This document shows positions 36,318-46,691 of a stretch of 64,000 bases of DNA, piece after piece (position 1 is the stretch's first letter; each line of letters begins with the position of its first letter). A program made the translations under genes and the position numbers. Source of the DNA: Bimuria novae-zelandiae CBS 107.79 (lineage: Eukaryota > Ascomycota > Dothideomycetes > Pleosporales > Didymosphaeriaceae); assembly GCA_010015655.1 (NCBI GenBank), contig ML976663.1, positions 277,617 through 341,616 of the forward strand, read 5' to 3'. The notes below the pieces were generated by a model. The model did no database searches. It saw nothing but the letters and a program-made list of their open reading frames with translations, and was not told where the DNA came from.

Positions 36318-38265
36318 ATGCCGCGTACTGCGTTCGAAAGCGAGGACGTCAAGGTCACCTTTGAGGGCCTCCAGGCCATTGTAACATGTCGATTTTGCTC
36401 CAAACAATGGCATAATAAAAGCCTCGTACGTCTCTGCGAGCACATAGCTAAATGCCCGAAGCTTTCGCGGGAGAAATATAAGCTATATAAGGTTAATAGT
36501 AACCCTTAGATGCTATCTAAGCGTTAATTATAGCTACCAACAGAGACGCTGCGTATAAGTAAAATAGACTCTAAAAAGGCAGATCTACTACTCGCAAAGG
36601 CTATATATAGCTCTAGAGTACCCTTTAGTATTGTAAGCTCTTGTAGCTTGCCTTAGGTAGAGAAACTTACTAAGATGCCGTAAGTTAAAAATCCTGCGTT
36701 TTGTCGATTTCTAAACTTCTTGCGCCCGCCCTACACTCCGCTAGGCTATAAGGCAATTACTACGACGTTGCTAGACTCTATTTATAGCTAAATAAAGCGT
36801 AATATAAAAGCCGTGCTCGAGAAGGCCAGGCGGCAAATAACGCTAGTTAGTAATAGCTAGATAAATATACGCGGCGAGGCAGCCGTTAATTACTTAGTAG
36901 TAACTTAAAAATATAAGATCTTTCTAAAGACTTTATACACGTTAGCGGAGCGTTACAACGCTAAGAACCTAGCTAAAGGGATTCTTAAGGTAGCTAAGGA
37001 CGTTAGCAAGCTTAGTATTACTACTATTTACCTTAATAATATCTTTAATATAAAGGCAGCGCAGGGTTTACTTACTAAAGCTATATTTAACTATCTAATA
37101 TTAGGGTGCGCCTTTTATATTGTCAACCTCTACGTCGCTAACTTTTTTAAAATAGGCGACTTTAGGGTAATTTTTAACGCTATAAAGAACGTTAGCAAGT
37201 TCTTTAGACAGTCTAGTTTACTTATAGGCATGCTAGACGAGGCTGCCAGGCCTTAGGTGCGGCGGAAAGCGCTGTAGCTGCCAGGAAACACTTGCTAACA
37301 AGACAAGTTCAATACTATTAATTCGGTGCTAGAGAATTGCGACTAGATACTTTCGGTGGTGCAGAATCTAATAGTGACCTCTATTATAACCCAGCAGACG
37401 CAGAAACGGCGATTCTATAAGGTTGTAGCAATTATAAGCAATATACGTTAGTAGGAGAAGTTGCAAAGGCTACGGAGCTTTTTGGTGCCCTTTACAAAAG
37501 TAGCCCTGGCGCTCGAGAGTACTCGGCCGAAATTCTTACGGCTATATGCCAGCTTTATCTACTTGCTCACCTCCGTCACTCTCCACACAACTTTGCCGCG
37601 AGAAGACGTCCAAAATACGCTTCGAAACCGATTCCAGCAGGTCCACCATCCTCTCGGCACGATTTCGTATATATGCGACCCTCTTGCGCGGCGAGAATTG
37701 CCTGTGGCGGTCACTCACAAGATGCAGATGGAAGTGGGCGAATACATCGCCCAGCAGTACCCGCCGACGCAGGGCAACGCCAGGCATGCCGCAGCGCTCT
37801 ATAAAGAGCTTATAGATGTGCTCTATCGTCAAGGCGCCTTCGAAAAGTGCGGTACTAATTTATCCTGGCAAAGCTTCGAGGATTACACCAATCCGGCGGA
37901 GTGGTGGCGCATACAAAGCTGCACCGACGAGCTTAAAGAACTTGCTATCTACGCTCTTAGCATTAACCCCACAACTAGAGTAGCTAAACGTAACTAGAGC
38001 AAGCACGGATTTCTTTATAATAAAATTTAGAATTATCTCGTTAATAAACGGGTTAAAAAGCTGGTGTTTTGCTTTCACAATCTACGGATCCATAACTCTA
38101 TTTTAGCTAAGGGTGCTTAGTACTTCAACGCCTCTAAGGTGCCCGAACAAATTAACGTTAACGACTATAAAGATAAGCAGCTTTTGCTTAATTACCTAGT
38201 TAAACAAGTACAAGAAGAGCACTTTAGGGATCCTAAAGATACCTAGCATCTATAGCTTTAATTAT
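36318..38265 (+). pseudogene. RIP-broken hAT transposase
   Basis: From the ATG at 36318 the frame gives a BED-type zinc finger (CRFCSKQW, then LCEHIAKCP with His and Cys spacing of the family), intact to 36509. A long middle part follows with many TAA/TAG. Then comes an open stretch at 37461-37997 including NPAEWWRIQS, and the hAT dimerisation helix region near 37940-38080. A full protein would be about 640 residues. The two ends are nearly undamaged while the middle is heavily mutated. Confidence 0.85.
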
Positions 38266-38375
38266 ATCTAATTCTGCACGTGATCATAGGGCCGAGAAAG
38301 GCACCAATTGGCTCAATTCACTTTGCCAAGAATGTACGATAATACCGTAAATACGGTATTATACAAGATACCGTA

Positions 38376-38441
38376 GGCTGGCGAGATTTGTCCCCAACGT
38401 TTTGAGATTTGTCCCCAAGATGAGATTTGTCCCTAACGCTA
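38376..38441 (+). repeat. Left TIR of the MULE (three tandem motif copies)
   Basis: Starts GGCTGGCGAG. Three copies of GAGATTTGTCCC lie at about 23-bp and 19-bp spacing. One T replaces C relative to the right TIR, consistent with RIP. Confidence 0.9.
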
Positions 38442-38582
38442 GTAATAGCGAAAGTTACTGCCTTAACTTAGTTTAGCGCGTAATTTATAGACGCGACACC
38501 ATCGCGACACCACGCGTCTCTACTTCAGATAGATAGCTTTTAAGGAGGGAGGTGGTAACTCATTCTCCTGTTCACAGACAAC

Positions 38583-41067
38583 ATGGAAGATATAACCCCA
38601 CCTCCAGACCTGCTCTACGGCTCCCATGAAGAAGCATATGACGCGCTTAAGACGCATGGTATATAGCATGGCTACGGCTTCGTCCTCAAGCGGAGCTGGC
38701 CTTATAATTTAATTATAAAGACGCGTTACTACTACCACTGCAACCGCTTTAGGAGTAACTTCTAGTCAACTGCAAAGGTTCTAAGCACAAGCACATAGTT
38801 AACAGGATATCCCTTTAAGCTTGTTATCTTTAAGATAAAGGATAGCGGCTAATAGAAGCTAGAGGTCTAAGATAAACGTTATAATTATTCTTGATTTATT
38901 AATCCTAGCGCGCACAATGTCTACCACAAGCGTATATTAGCACAAAAGGAGGCAATTAAGTTAATAACCTATGCTAGGGTGCGGCCGATGCAGATACTAG
39001 CTACAATTTAAAAAGAAGACCAAGATACGCTAGTCTCTACGACTGACATCCGAAGCGAGAGGAAAGCAATTCGAGAGAAACACTTAAACAAGAGGAGTTC
39101 TATTAAGACACTACTAGATAATCTATCTACTAGGGACTAGATCTTCGCTGTGAAGAAAGACGATTATAATCGCGTACAGAATCTCTTCTTCGCCTATTAA
39201 AAGCAAGTGGAGCTACTTCTTGCCAATTCCGATGTACTACTAATAGACTGTACATACTGGATAAATAGATATAAACTTCCGCTACTGCACATCCTTGGCT
39301 ACACCAACCTATAGACCTTCTTCTCTGCAGGTTTCTGCTTCCTTAGCAGTAAAACGCAAGTAGACTACCACTAGGCTATTGCAAACTTTCTTCTCAAGAC
39401 AGAAGTACAACTACCACGGGTATTTATCAGCAATTAGGAAGAGGCTTTAAAAATAGTAGCTCGCTCGCTACTCCTAGGAGTCCCTTAACTACTATGCGTA
39501 TGGCACATTAACAAGAACGTCTAAACAAAGGCCTAGCAGGCCTGGCGGGACGCTAATAGCAGGACAAAAGAAGAGAAGTAAAAGATTGCTAAAGACCAGG
39601 CTGCGTTTATAAAGCGATAGACTCAGGTGCGTCTAACACTTTAAGAAGGCTATTATATTAAGCTACATATTCTAACTATAGCAGCTTGTCTATGCGAAGA
39701 GGCCGCTAGAGTTCTAGTTAAAGTAGAACAACCTAATTAAAGACTATATCCACTAGCAGGAACTATGTAGATACTTGCAAGAGAACTAATACCTCACCCG
39801 TACTAAGTAGGCAGCTGCCTAGACCTCAAACCACCGCCACTATAACACGATCACAAGCTCGCCCGTAGAAGGGATGCATAAGGTGTTAAAGGACTACCTA
39901 ATAACCTCTAGAGGCGACTTGTTGCGCGTTGTTAAGCGGATTAAATAGATAGTAAAGAGTTAATACAATAAGTACAAGAAGGACCTTGCTTCGTCTAAGC
40001 ATAGCGTCAAGTTTAAGCATAGGCTAGAGGCAATGCCGTTCCTGCCTTCTAGCATTCACGATATTCTAACACCACCGGCGATCGAGCGCATCAGGCAACA
40101 GGATCTGTTACGCCAACAGGAGCAGAGACAACGACGCGGCGGTCACCCTTGTTCTGGCCTCTTCAAGAAGATAAACGGTCTCCCATGCCGCCATACGCTG
40201 CAAGAAGTAGTGACAGCCAGGTCAACGCTAAGGCTAAACCACCTTTACAATAACCATTAGCGCTATCAACGCGAGCAAGAGCCATCAGTTCGTCTATCCC
40301 TAAGGCCATACCATTCTGTTCTAGAGCCGCTACCTGCTCAAACGCGAGGTGGCCCAAGGAGGAATAAGGCATCAACTCGCCAAGATCCATCAGCATTCGA
40401 ACGACGTGTACCGCCTTCCTCTTCTCAGTTTCAACCTTCTTATGATCCTCATGATCTAACACTCGCTGAAGTTCTGCGACAAGTGAGTACATCTGTCACT
40501 GTATCGGCTCCCACTTCTGTAGTAAACGCGGGCCCTGTGACTACATGTATATCTCTATCGATCCCTGCACCTGCCCCTACGCCTAGTGTTGTATACCCTC
40601 GCTCGTCTCCGCCTGTGGCTGTTGCAGTGTCTGTCACGGTAGCATCGCCTCCAGGCTGGCGGGCTCCGTCATTACAAGAATTTCTTGCTGATATCGAGAA
40701 TCGACGGTCTCAAGCTATTATGTATCAGTATAACGACATATTCGCAGCGAACAACTTCTTGGTAAAAACAGGACAGGAAGACGATCCAGTAGAGTTGGTT
40801 GAAGCACGGAACATGGCTCTTGCTACAGAAGGGCTTTTCGCTTCCTGTACTCCGACCATGGCCTGGAACTATCATTTCGGAGATATGGAGGCGTTCTACG
40901 CTGAGAGGTTTGCGCAGGTTGATGCTCAAAATGCGCTCTTTGAGCCTCAGGATGCACTCCTTGAGCCCAGAGATGAGCCTGCGCAGCGACCCAAGCGGGC
41001 CGCAGCAATAGCAGCTCCAGATGCATGGAAAGCTCTTAGCCCGCGCAAGAGACATCGACGTCAGTAG
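38583..41067 (+). pseudogene. RIP-broken MULE transposase
   Basis: The frame opens at the ATG 38583 (MEDITPPPDLLYGS) with an N-terminal FAR1-like DNA-binding region. It continues through the MULE catalytic domain at about 39230-39510 (DCTYWINRYKLPLLHILGYTN, then WHINKNV). A C-terminal C...GLPCRH motif follows near 40150-40195, a SWIM-like zinc-binding end. From 40033 to 41067 only one stop interrupts the frame (TAG at 40258-40260, probably from TGG), so the last 340 codons are almost intact. The final part is Pro/Ser/Val-rich, then acidic. The upstream two thirds have many TAA/TAG. Confidence 0.85.
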
Positions 41068-41178
41068 GAGATAGTCTCATCATATGTACATTTATCGTCA
41101 AGCGTTACCTGGTTGTTCAGTCTGCACTGCTGTGCATTTTGATTATTGTAATTTATTTGGCACTATTCGAAGTGTGGT

Positions 41179-41244
41179 TAGCGTTGGGGACAAATCTCAT
41201 CTTGGGGACAAATCTCAAAACGTTGGGGACAAATCTCGCCAGCC
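41179..41244 (-). repeat. Right TIR of the MULE
   Basis: Reverse complement of 38376-38441 with one difference. It keeps the unmutated GTCCCCAA in the third motif copy. Confidence 0.9.
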
Positions 41245-41313
41245 TACCGTATATACAGGGATACACTGAAAAATACGGTATCGGCACATCCCTACTGAAG
41301 AGAAGGCATTTCC

Positions 41314-42180
41314 CTACCAAAACTTATGGGCCACGAGCCTCAAATTACCCTCCGAAAATTTCTTCACACCTAGGTCCTCCACCCGCGCCCTGGTCCGCTT
41401 AGTCACCGCCTCCTCACCCGTCTTCGAATTGACGCCGCGATGCTCAAACTGCTCCCACTTAACCAGGCTCCCCTCCACGGCCCATCTCGGCACCGCGTCC
41501 TCGTACTCCACCCCCTTCTCTTTCCGCAGCATCTCCAGCACCTCGCCGACATTCTTCTTGTGCAGCTGTTTATCTGAATACAGCGTCCTCGCGAACGCGT
41601 TTACCGAGTTCCTCATCGCGTCTCCCCGGCATCGCCAGAGCAAGCAATTCAGCGCCTCCTCCACCGACGGCACCGTGAAGAAACGCGCGTCGAAGTGCGC
41701 AGTACCCAGCGCATCGTACCCAGCCTCCTGAACCACCGGCTCAGGGTTCGCAGCCAGGCATGCCGCGAGATGCGCGTTGAACCTCACAGAGCAGTAGCTC
41801 GCCGCGAGGCTGCTCAGCTTTTGCACCCGCTCGTTGAAGCTCTGAACGCCAGCGGGAAAGACTAGAGTTATCTCGTCGGATTGCGTGTATGCTACTGTTG
41901 CCTGCGGGAAGTACTTTAGGAGGTCCATACATGTGGCGACCATGGCGTCGTGTATGCGTTGGTCGAACGGCTTGTGGAATTTCGCCGTGAAGCGCGAGAA
42001 GGTGTGGCCATCGAGTCGTAGGACGGTAGGCGTTGCAATGGGAAGAGTGAAGTTGAAAGAAGCTTCGTATTGCTTCATACGGTCGGCTAGGGTGAGCGAC
42101 CCTGGCTCATTAGCGGCAGGCGCTATGGGGTCGGCCTGCGCCTGCGACATTGGTTGTGCTGTTGACTCCGGTCCGGACAT
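41314..42180 (-). CDS. Thg1-like 3'-5' polymerase (tRNA-His guanylyltransferase superfamily, TLP type)
   Basis: Intronless minus-strand frame, 288 residues from the ATG at 42180. After a 30-residue leader the sequence has RMKQYEASF, then RLDGHTFSRF with Asp57 and QSDEITLVF with Asp102 as the metal-binding pair. FDARFF and a WRCRGDAMRNSVNAFA segment follow. These last motifs match Thg1-like proteins (TLPs) of bacteria and phages better than the eukaryotic Thg1 that adds G-1 to tRNA-His, where the equivalent parts read RIDGRGFHRF and a Y-G-x-SDEYSF core. TLPs repair tRNA 5' ends by reverse-direction synthesis. The role in this fungus is inference. The hAT element ends 19 bp from the stop codon (its target duplication ends 11 bp away). 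Confidence 0.85.
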   Translation of the reverse strand: MSGPESTAQPMSQAQADPIAPAANEPGSLTLADRMKQYEASFNFTLPIATPTVLRLDGHTFSRFTAKFHKPFDQRIHDAMVATCMDLLKYFPQATVAYTQSDEITLVFPAGVQSFNERVQKLSSLAASYCSVRFNAHLAACLAANPEPVVQEAGYDALGTAHFDARFFTVPSVEEALNCLLWRCRGDAMRNSVNAFARTLYSDKQLHKKNVGEVLEMLRKEKGVEYEDAVPRWAVEGSLVKWEQFEHRGVNSKTGEEAVTKRTRARVEDLGVKKFSEGNLRLVAHKFW

Positions 42181-42576
42181 TAGGACCCGGACAAGATGTA
42201 GACGTATTGAAACCTTGTAAACGTGGCTTGTGAAGTTGATTGAGACTTAAATTTATAATGAGGAACGGTTGCAGGCACAACAAGTTCTGATGAGTCGACA
42301 TTGACTCACACGAGTGCGTGCGGATTCACCTACGTCACGTGCCGGATTGGTGACTCAGCTGAGGCATACACCCCAGCACAGGTCCCCACAAAGGATAGTA
42401 CTGTAGCATTTGGCTAATGTAAAACAGGTCATGCAATCATACTGCCTCTCCAGCAGGACTGTGTTTGTTTCATCGTAAAGATCACAAGCTGCCTGCAGCT
42501 TCCAGAATTACGAACGACAAAAGCTCTTGCGGGGAGCTTTGGTCCCACATATCAAGATCTGTCCTTCTAAATCCAA
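42181..42576. other. Promoter region of the Thg1-like gene and 3' region of the receptor gene
   Basis: About 400 bp holding two TGACTCA heptamers (42302-42308, 42351-42357) and one TCACGTG (42335-42341) 120-180 bp upstream of the start codon. TGACTCA is the recognition sequence of Gcn4/CPC1-type bZIP factors. Regulation of this gene by such a factor is inference. Confidence 0.5.
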
Positions 42577-43990
42577 TTAAACCTCTTCCTTTCCCTCCAT
42601 TTCACTCTTCCTCTTCTCCTCACTGGTGACATGCACCTCAGTCGCGACCCGGATGATAGAGTCTATCTCCTTGACTTGATTTGGATCGAAAATCTCTTCA
42701 GACTTGAGTGTCTTTACTTTTGTGCTCGCTCCCATGTATCTGCCGAAGATGCTTCTGGAAGCACGCGGTGCAGCCTTGTCCCCGTTGCAACGCCAAGAGC
42801 GGGTGGACGTTGAAGACGCTGTAAGTACTCCAGGGAGGTAGCGAGTGATAAGAGGACGTAGGCAGGGTAGGCTCGAGCATATGATGCCAATGTTCGTCTC
42901 GACCGATGACCACGTTGCGGCTGGGGGGTTATCGTAGGTTGGGTCAGATGAGTTGGAGATCGCAACGAGCGATTGAAGACGTAGAATGGACACTAAGCAG
43001 ACGCTAACACGAGGTATTGTTAGCCAACAGGTCACAAATTGGTGAAGGGTGGGGTGAGAAACCAAGAGAGGTCGATTTGAGGGGATGAAGGGCGCTGGTC
43101 GGTGCTGTGCGCCGCAGGACAGTCACGTCTCGATGGCCTAAACTTCGACGGCGACACAAACCGCGCGCACGATCGAAAACGTGCAGGAAGAGAATTGGGT
43201 CTACTCACAAACCACCAACGGCAAATATCCCAACGAGCGCCTGCTTTTGCCTCCGCGGAAGGTTCAGCTTGCGAATGACCGGCATCGGAAGCACGCTGAT
43301 AGTGAGATCGGTCAAAATGTTCATGCCGCCATTGAAGAACCATACTGCATATTGGTTGAGGCATTTGAAAGGGTGCTTCAGGGTCCAAAAAGCTTGGATG
43401 GGCCGGCATCCGAAGATGCTGCCGAAAACAGTTCAGAAAGCGTAGACGACGACAACAGCTATAATGGTCCAACACGCGATTCGGAACCTCTTAGTGGAGA
43501 ACACGCGTCGGTACTGTAATAGGATCGATATCTTCGTGAAGCCAAGGGACAGATAGTACACGATTAGACTGGCGTAGAAAGCCTTCGTGCCAAAGGATCA
43601 GATGCTGCGGTATTACCTCGTGAGAAATGCGCATACCTTCAATGAGTGTAGTGAATCGATATCTTCCAACTCCCAAATGTGCCGTCCCATTCCATGCTGA
43701 GCTTCTAAGAAGGGTCAGAACGCTTCTCGTGTTGCAACAATTGGTCTACTCACGAATGCCGATACAAATATTCAAGCCAATTGCACAGAGCTAGAAAACA
43801 TTAGTCAGGCTTTCTTCTGACTCTAGATCCATACCAGAGCAGCAGAGATGCAATAATCTTCGACACCAGGGCATCTAACGACGAAGAAGCGAGTATACAA
43901 TCGTAAAAAGACAACTGATGTGGCGAAGGCACTAAACACGCCTGAGAGAATGACTGCTTGCCTTCCGCGAGGGTTCTCTTCTAGCGTCAT
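42577..43990 (-). pseudogene. Pth11-like / fungal rhodopsin-family membrane protein, broken by one TGA
   Basis: The minus strand opens with MTLEENPRGRQAVILSG. It can be followed through introns with good splice sites: exon 43990-43835, exon from 43790, exons through GRHIWELEDID and FYASLIVYYLSLGFTKISI, an intron at 43208-43004, then a last exon to 42577. The segments LRLYTRFF, GVEDY, LGFTKISILLQYRRVF, CRPIQAFW, FNGGMNILTDL, LPMPVI and the final NIGIICSSLPCLRPL are diagnostic for the family of seven-helix fungal receptors related to Pth11. A TGA at 43435-43433 stands where family members have Trp (YAF-stop-TVFGSI). All other codons and splice sites look sound, so it is a very recent pseudogene, a polymorphic allele, or a base error. 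Confidence 0.82.
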
Positions 43991-44605
43991 GATTGTAAAG
44001 AGATTTGCCGAATGACTTTGTGGAAAAATCGTTGCTGAAAAGGAGCACTGTCCTTTGGTCTTCAGGAAAATATCAGGTTTGGTCGTCTCTGTAAGAGAAG
44101 TGAGCTCTACGGCTGAAACGTAAAGCACTTCACTTTGCTAGAAGCGGTCAAGTAGGACAGTTCTGTTCGAGTGGGTATCATCTGGTCAAGGAAGGTGTCG
44201 ATCGCAGCGTAGTATCGGTGGCGCTTTGGCGCCGTAGGTCAATGGAGCGGGCCGCCGCGAGACGCATCCACGCGTTGCGCCTGTACGCCTTTCTGAGGTC
44301 GTGGCACTCTCAAGATATCTAGGGCTGATCATGCGGATGACAGCGTGATCCGAAGCTGTACGACTTCTAGTTTTTTTTTGATAGGGGGTGGACGTTGCAC
44401 GGGTTCGTGGCGTAAGTAGCACCGCCATTTTAGCAAGCATGATCAAGTCGTTTCGCATTTGTCCTCGGGATATGAACGAGACATTCTCAAACGCCGGGAA
44501 GTGATTATCTTTGACGGGGTACGACGTTGATACCAGCGGCGACTTGCAGGTGCATCGGAAAGAATTCGGAGCGTCAATTCGGTCAGCGGTAACCCCTGTC
44601 CGAAC
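43991..44605. other. Intergenic region upstream of the receptor pseudogene
   Basis: Holds the receptor promoter. A T-run lies at 44373-44381. Short ORFs on both strands have no recognised features. Confidence 0.4.
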
Positions 44606-45093
44606 GTGTTCCCAAACTCACTACAGTGCCGCGTTGTTGCACAGCGACGGAATCGGTACTCTTTCATTAACATCGTTCTCAAGGTCGCGTGTGTCACAAG
44701 TGCACCTGGAGACAAAGAAGGGAAGGGCGGGGCTCAGGCGCGCCTTGGTCGTTCGTTCCTCAGCGGACTCCACCCCAAATTGCATACTACTCTTCAACGG
44801 CCACTCACTGAAACTACCCGATGTCGCATACAGTGCGGAGCACGAATACTGTGTGGTAAGGGTGCGAAAGCATATAATGGGAAGAAGTATATGATTAATG
44901 TGAGCATCGGGAAGGCGGAAGATCCGAGGAAGTGTGGCGGGGAATTTCAAGAGACTCTCGACGTGCTCAAAGAAGCAGGTGAGTCCAGACACGGTATTTG
45001 TAATTCGACATCTATGGTTATCGTTTGACCTACTATCTACATTGTATTTCATTAGCTCTCTTATCTTATGAGGTTCGCGGTCATACCTCCTAG
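44606..45093 (+). CDS. Possible small uncharacterised gene, tail-to-tail with HIS5
   Basis: A plus-strand frame covers 44606-44978, ending with KCGGEFQETLDVLKEA before a strong GTGAGT donor at 44979. A TTTCATTAG acceptor ends at 45055. The second exon, 45056-45093, adds ALLSYEVRGHTS and a stop, six bases before the HIS5 stop. The start is unknown, and overlapping frames near 44800-44880 suggest another intron or decay. No family recognised. The neat intron and compact C-terminus support a gene, but the evidence is weak. Confidence 0.25.
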
Positions 45094-45098
45094 AAGGG

Positions 45099-46507
45099 CT
45101 ATGCCACGACGGCACTGGCTTCCTTCTCTCGCCTCTGTTCCTCCTTCGGATTTATCGTGCCAGCCTTCACGTGGATGTTTTCCAACACAACTTTGATCTC
45201 TTCGAGGAACCGGTCTACCTCCTTCTCCGAGCCGACTGTTATCCTCAGGCATCCCAAGCACCCATACTCCTTGCCTCTGAACCGCACCACGACTCCTTTA
45301 TCTTCAGCCAGGCGTTCGTAGACCGCCAGTGCCGTCTCATTCGACGGTTTTCCACCCTTTGGCGCATCCAGCATCTCATAGAGCAAGAAGTTCGACTCCT
45401 TGCCTCCGAGGAACCTTCCTACGCCTGGTATCTTGGGCAGCTCCTTCAACATCCTCTCCCTCTGCTGTACTATCAAGTCCCTGTTCTTGTACATGACCTC
45501 CAAGTGCTTCGGATCCAATGCCGCGCGCGCAAGCTGGCTCGTCGGGTTCGAAATATTGTACGGCGCCTTCAACGAATTCAGTATGCGCGCAATGGCCGGG
45601 TCCGTGAAGGCAGCACCCAGCCGTATGCCGGCAAGCCCAAAGGCTTTGGACAGCGTCTGCATCACGACCAGGTTCGGCCACTCGGTGACCCACTCGGCCA
45701 GACTCGCCCCGTTGGGTGCGAAGTCGATGTACGCCTCGTCCAGTACGACGATGCCATTCCAGCTCTCGTGTTCCAGTATCTGCTTCACATCCTCCTTCTT
45801 CAGCAACGCACCGGTGGGATTGCCCGGCGAGCAGAAGTATGCCAGCTTTATGCTTGCATCCTTAGACAGCGCGGCCTTGATAGCGGGTATGTCGAGCTGG
45901 AAGCCAGGTGCCTGGAGGGGGACTTTTGCGAGTGCGACATCATTGACTTGGGCGGAGACGCTGTACATGCCGTATGTAGGTGGGCACACGAGGATCTTGT
46001 CCTTGCCGGGGACGCAGAAAGCGCGGAGGAGCGCATCGATGGCCTCGTCGGAGCCAACACCGACGAAAAGGTGGTCGGGTGTGAGCGTCTTCGAGGTATG
46101 CGCGTGGGTGTTGCGGAGGTTGCAGAGGGCTTGTTTGAGGTCTATCTGGTGGCTAACGGGGCCATATCAGCTCCAATAGGCAGGCGCCATGGTGAATGGG
46201 AGCTCACGGGTCGGGATAGCGATTCAGTCCAAGCAGGTCGATGTCAATTGCGGGCCCTGAGCCATTTGGCGCGTTGTTCGTGAGTTTCCCATCTTTGTTG
46301 AGCGCGAGGCCAGGCCCTATCGCGTTCTCGTTCGCATCGAGGAGGATGTTCGTGCCGTCGTCCTTGTAGTCACTGCGCTACGTTAGACGCGTCGCAACGT
46401 GATTAATAGCGGCTGGCTTACTCGCGCGCACAACGGTACGGCTCCAATGCAAGGATATTTGGCCGAGCACACTTGGATAAGTCAAACACTGACTTTCTCG
46501 AAGCCAT
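45099..46507 (-). CDS. HIS5: Histidinol-phosphate aminotransferase
   Basis: Minus-strand exons 46507-46422, 46372-46208 and 46152-45099 join in frame to 434 residues; introns are 49 and 55 bp. The N-terminus MASRKSVFDLSKCARPNI and the CARDDYKDDGTNILLDANEN segment are characteristic of fungal HIS5. The PLP fold is evident: SPGNPTG (192-198), DEAY with Asp222, and LSKAFG with the PLP lysine at 253. The enzyme transfers an amino group from glutamate to imidazole-acetol phosphate in histidine synthesis. All key residues are present. The promoter has been invaded: a pogo element starts 95 bp upstream of the start codon and separates the gene from two TGACTC sites at 48751-48797. Confidence 0.95.
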
Positions 46508-46602
46508 AGTTACTATATGTGTTACAACAGGACAGAGATGGTGTTGTTGTGGCGGGCGCGGGGCAACTTTTTGTAGCTATCGCGGGGTCTGCTGGTACGG
46601 TA

Positions 46603-46649
46603 CCGTGCCTCGGCAGTCAGTGCAACACGTCAGTCAATGCAACACCCCA
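46603..46649 (+). repeat. Left TIR of the pogo element
   Basis: Starts CCGTGCCTCGG and contains the tandem CAGTCAGTGCAACAC / CAGTCAATGCAACAC pair. It forms the new upstream flank of HIS5. Confidence 0.93.
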
Positions 46650-46691
46650 CCATGCAACGTACCAACTTTCACGCGCCGCATCCCCACCAAT

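Larger units (their letters stand above)
38376..41244 (+). mobile_element. Mutator-like (MULE) transposon nested in the hAT element
   Basis: 2869 bp with 66-bp TIRs (38376-38441, 41179-41244) that differ at one C/T site. The flanking duplication is TACCGTA (38369-38375, 41245-41251); seven bases is short for MULEs, which usually give 8-11. Each TIR is built from three direct copies of a GAGATTTGTCCCCAA word. The interior encodes a MULE-type transposase. It landed in the TACCGTA-rich subterminal repeat of the hAT. Confidence 0.9.
36102..41294 (+). mobile_element. hAT DNA transposon with a nested MULE, target duplication CTGAAGAG
   Basis: The ends TAGGGATGGGCCG and (reverse complement) TAGGGATGTGCCG form short imperfect TIRs. 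They are flanked by an exact 8-bp duplication CTGAAGAG (36094-36101, 41295-41302), the hallmark of hAT elements. Both subterminal regions are rich in TACCGTA/TACGGTA words (36118-36170, 38330-38375, 41245-41280), probable transposase-binding repeats. The MULE at 38376-41244 sits inside the right subterminal region; without it the hAT is about 2.3 kb. The element lies directly after the stop codon of the minus-strand Thg1-like gene. Confidence 0.93.

Noticed and set aside
40483..41067. 194-codon ORF read as an independent gene
   Set aside because: It is in the same frame as 40033-40257 after a single TAG and lies inside the MULE TIRs, so it is the tail of the MULE transposase. The apparent start is a GTG codon.
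43433..43435. In-frame TGA as selenocysteine in the receptor gene
   Set aside because: Ascomycete fungi are not known to use selenocysteine, and the family has Trp at this place.
45171..46283. 370-codon plus-strand ORF opposite HIS5
   Set aside because: It is antisense to a fully supported aminotransferase with all catalytic residues; no domain on this strand.
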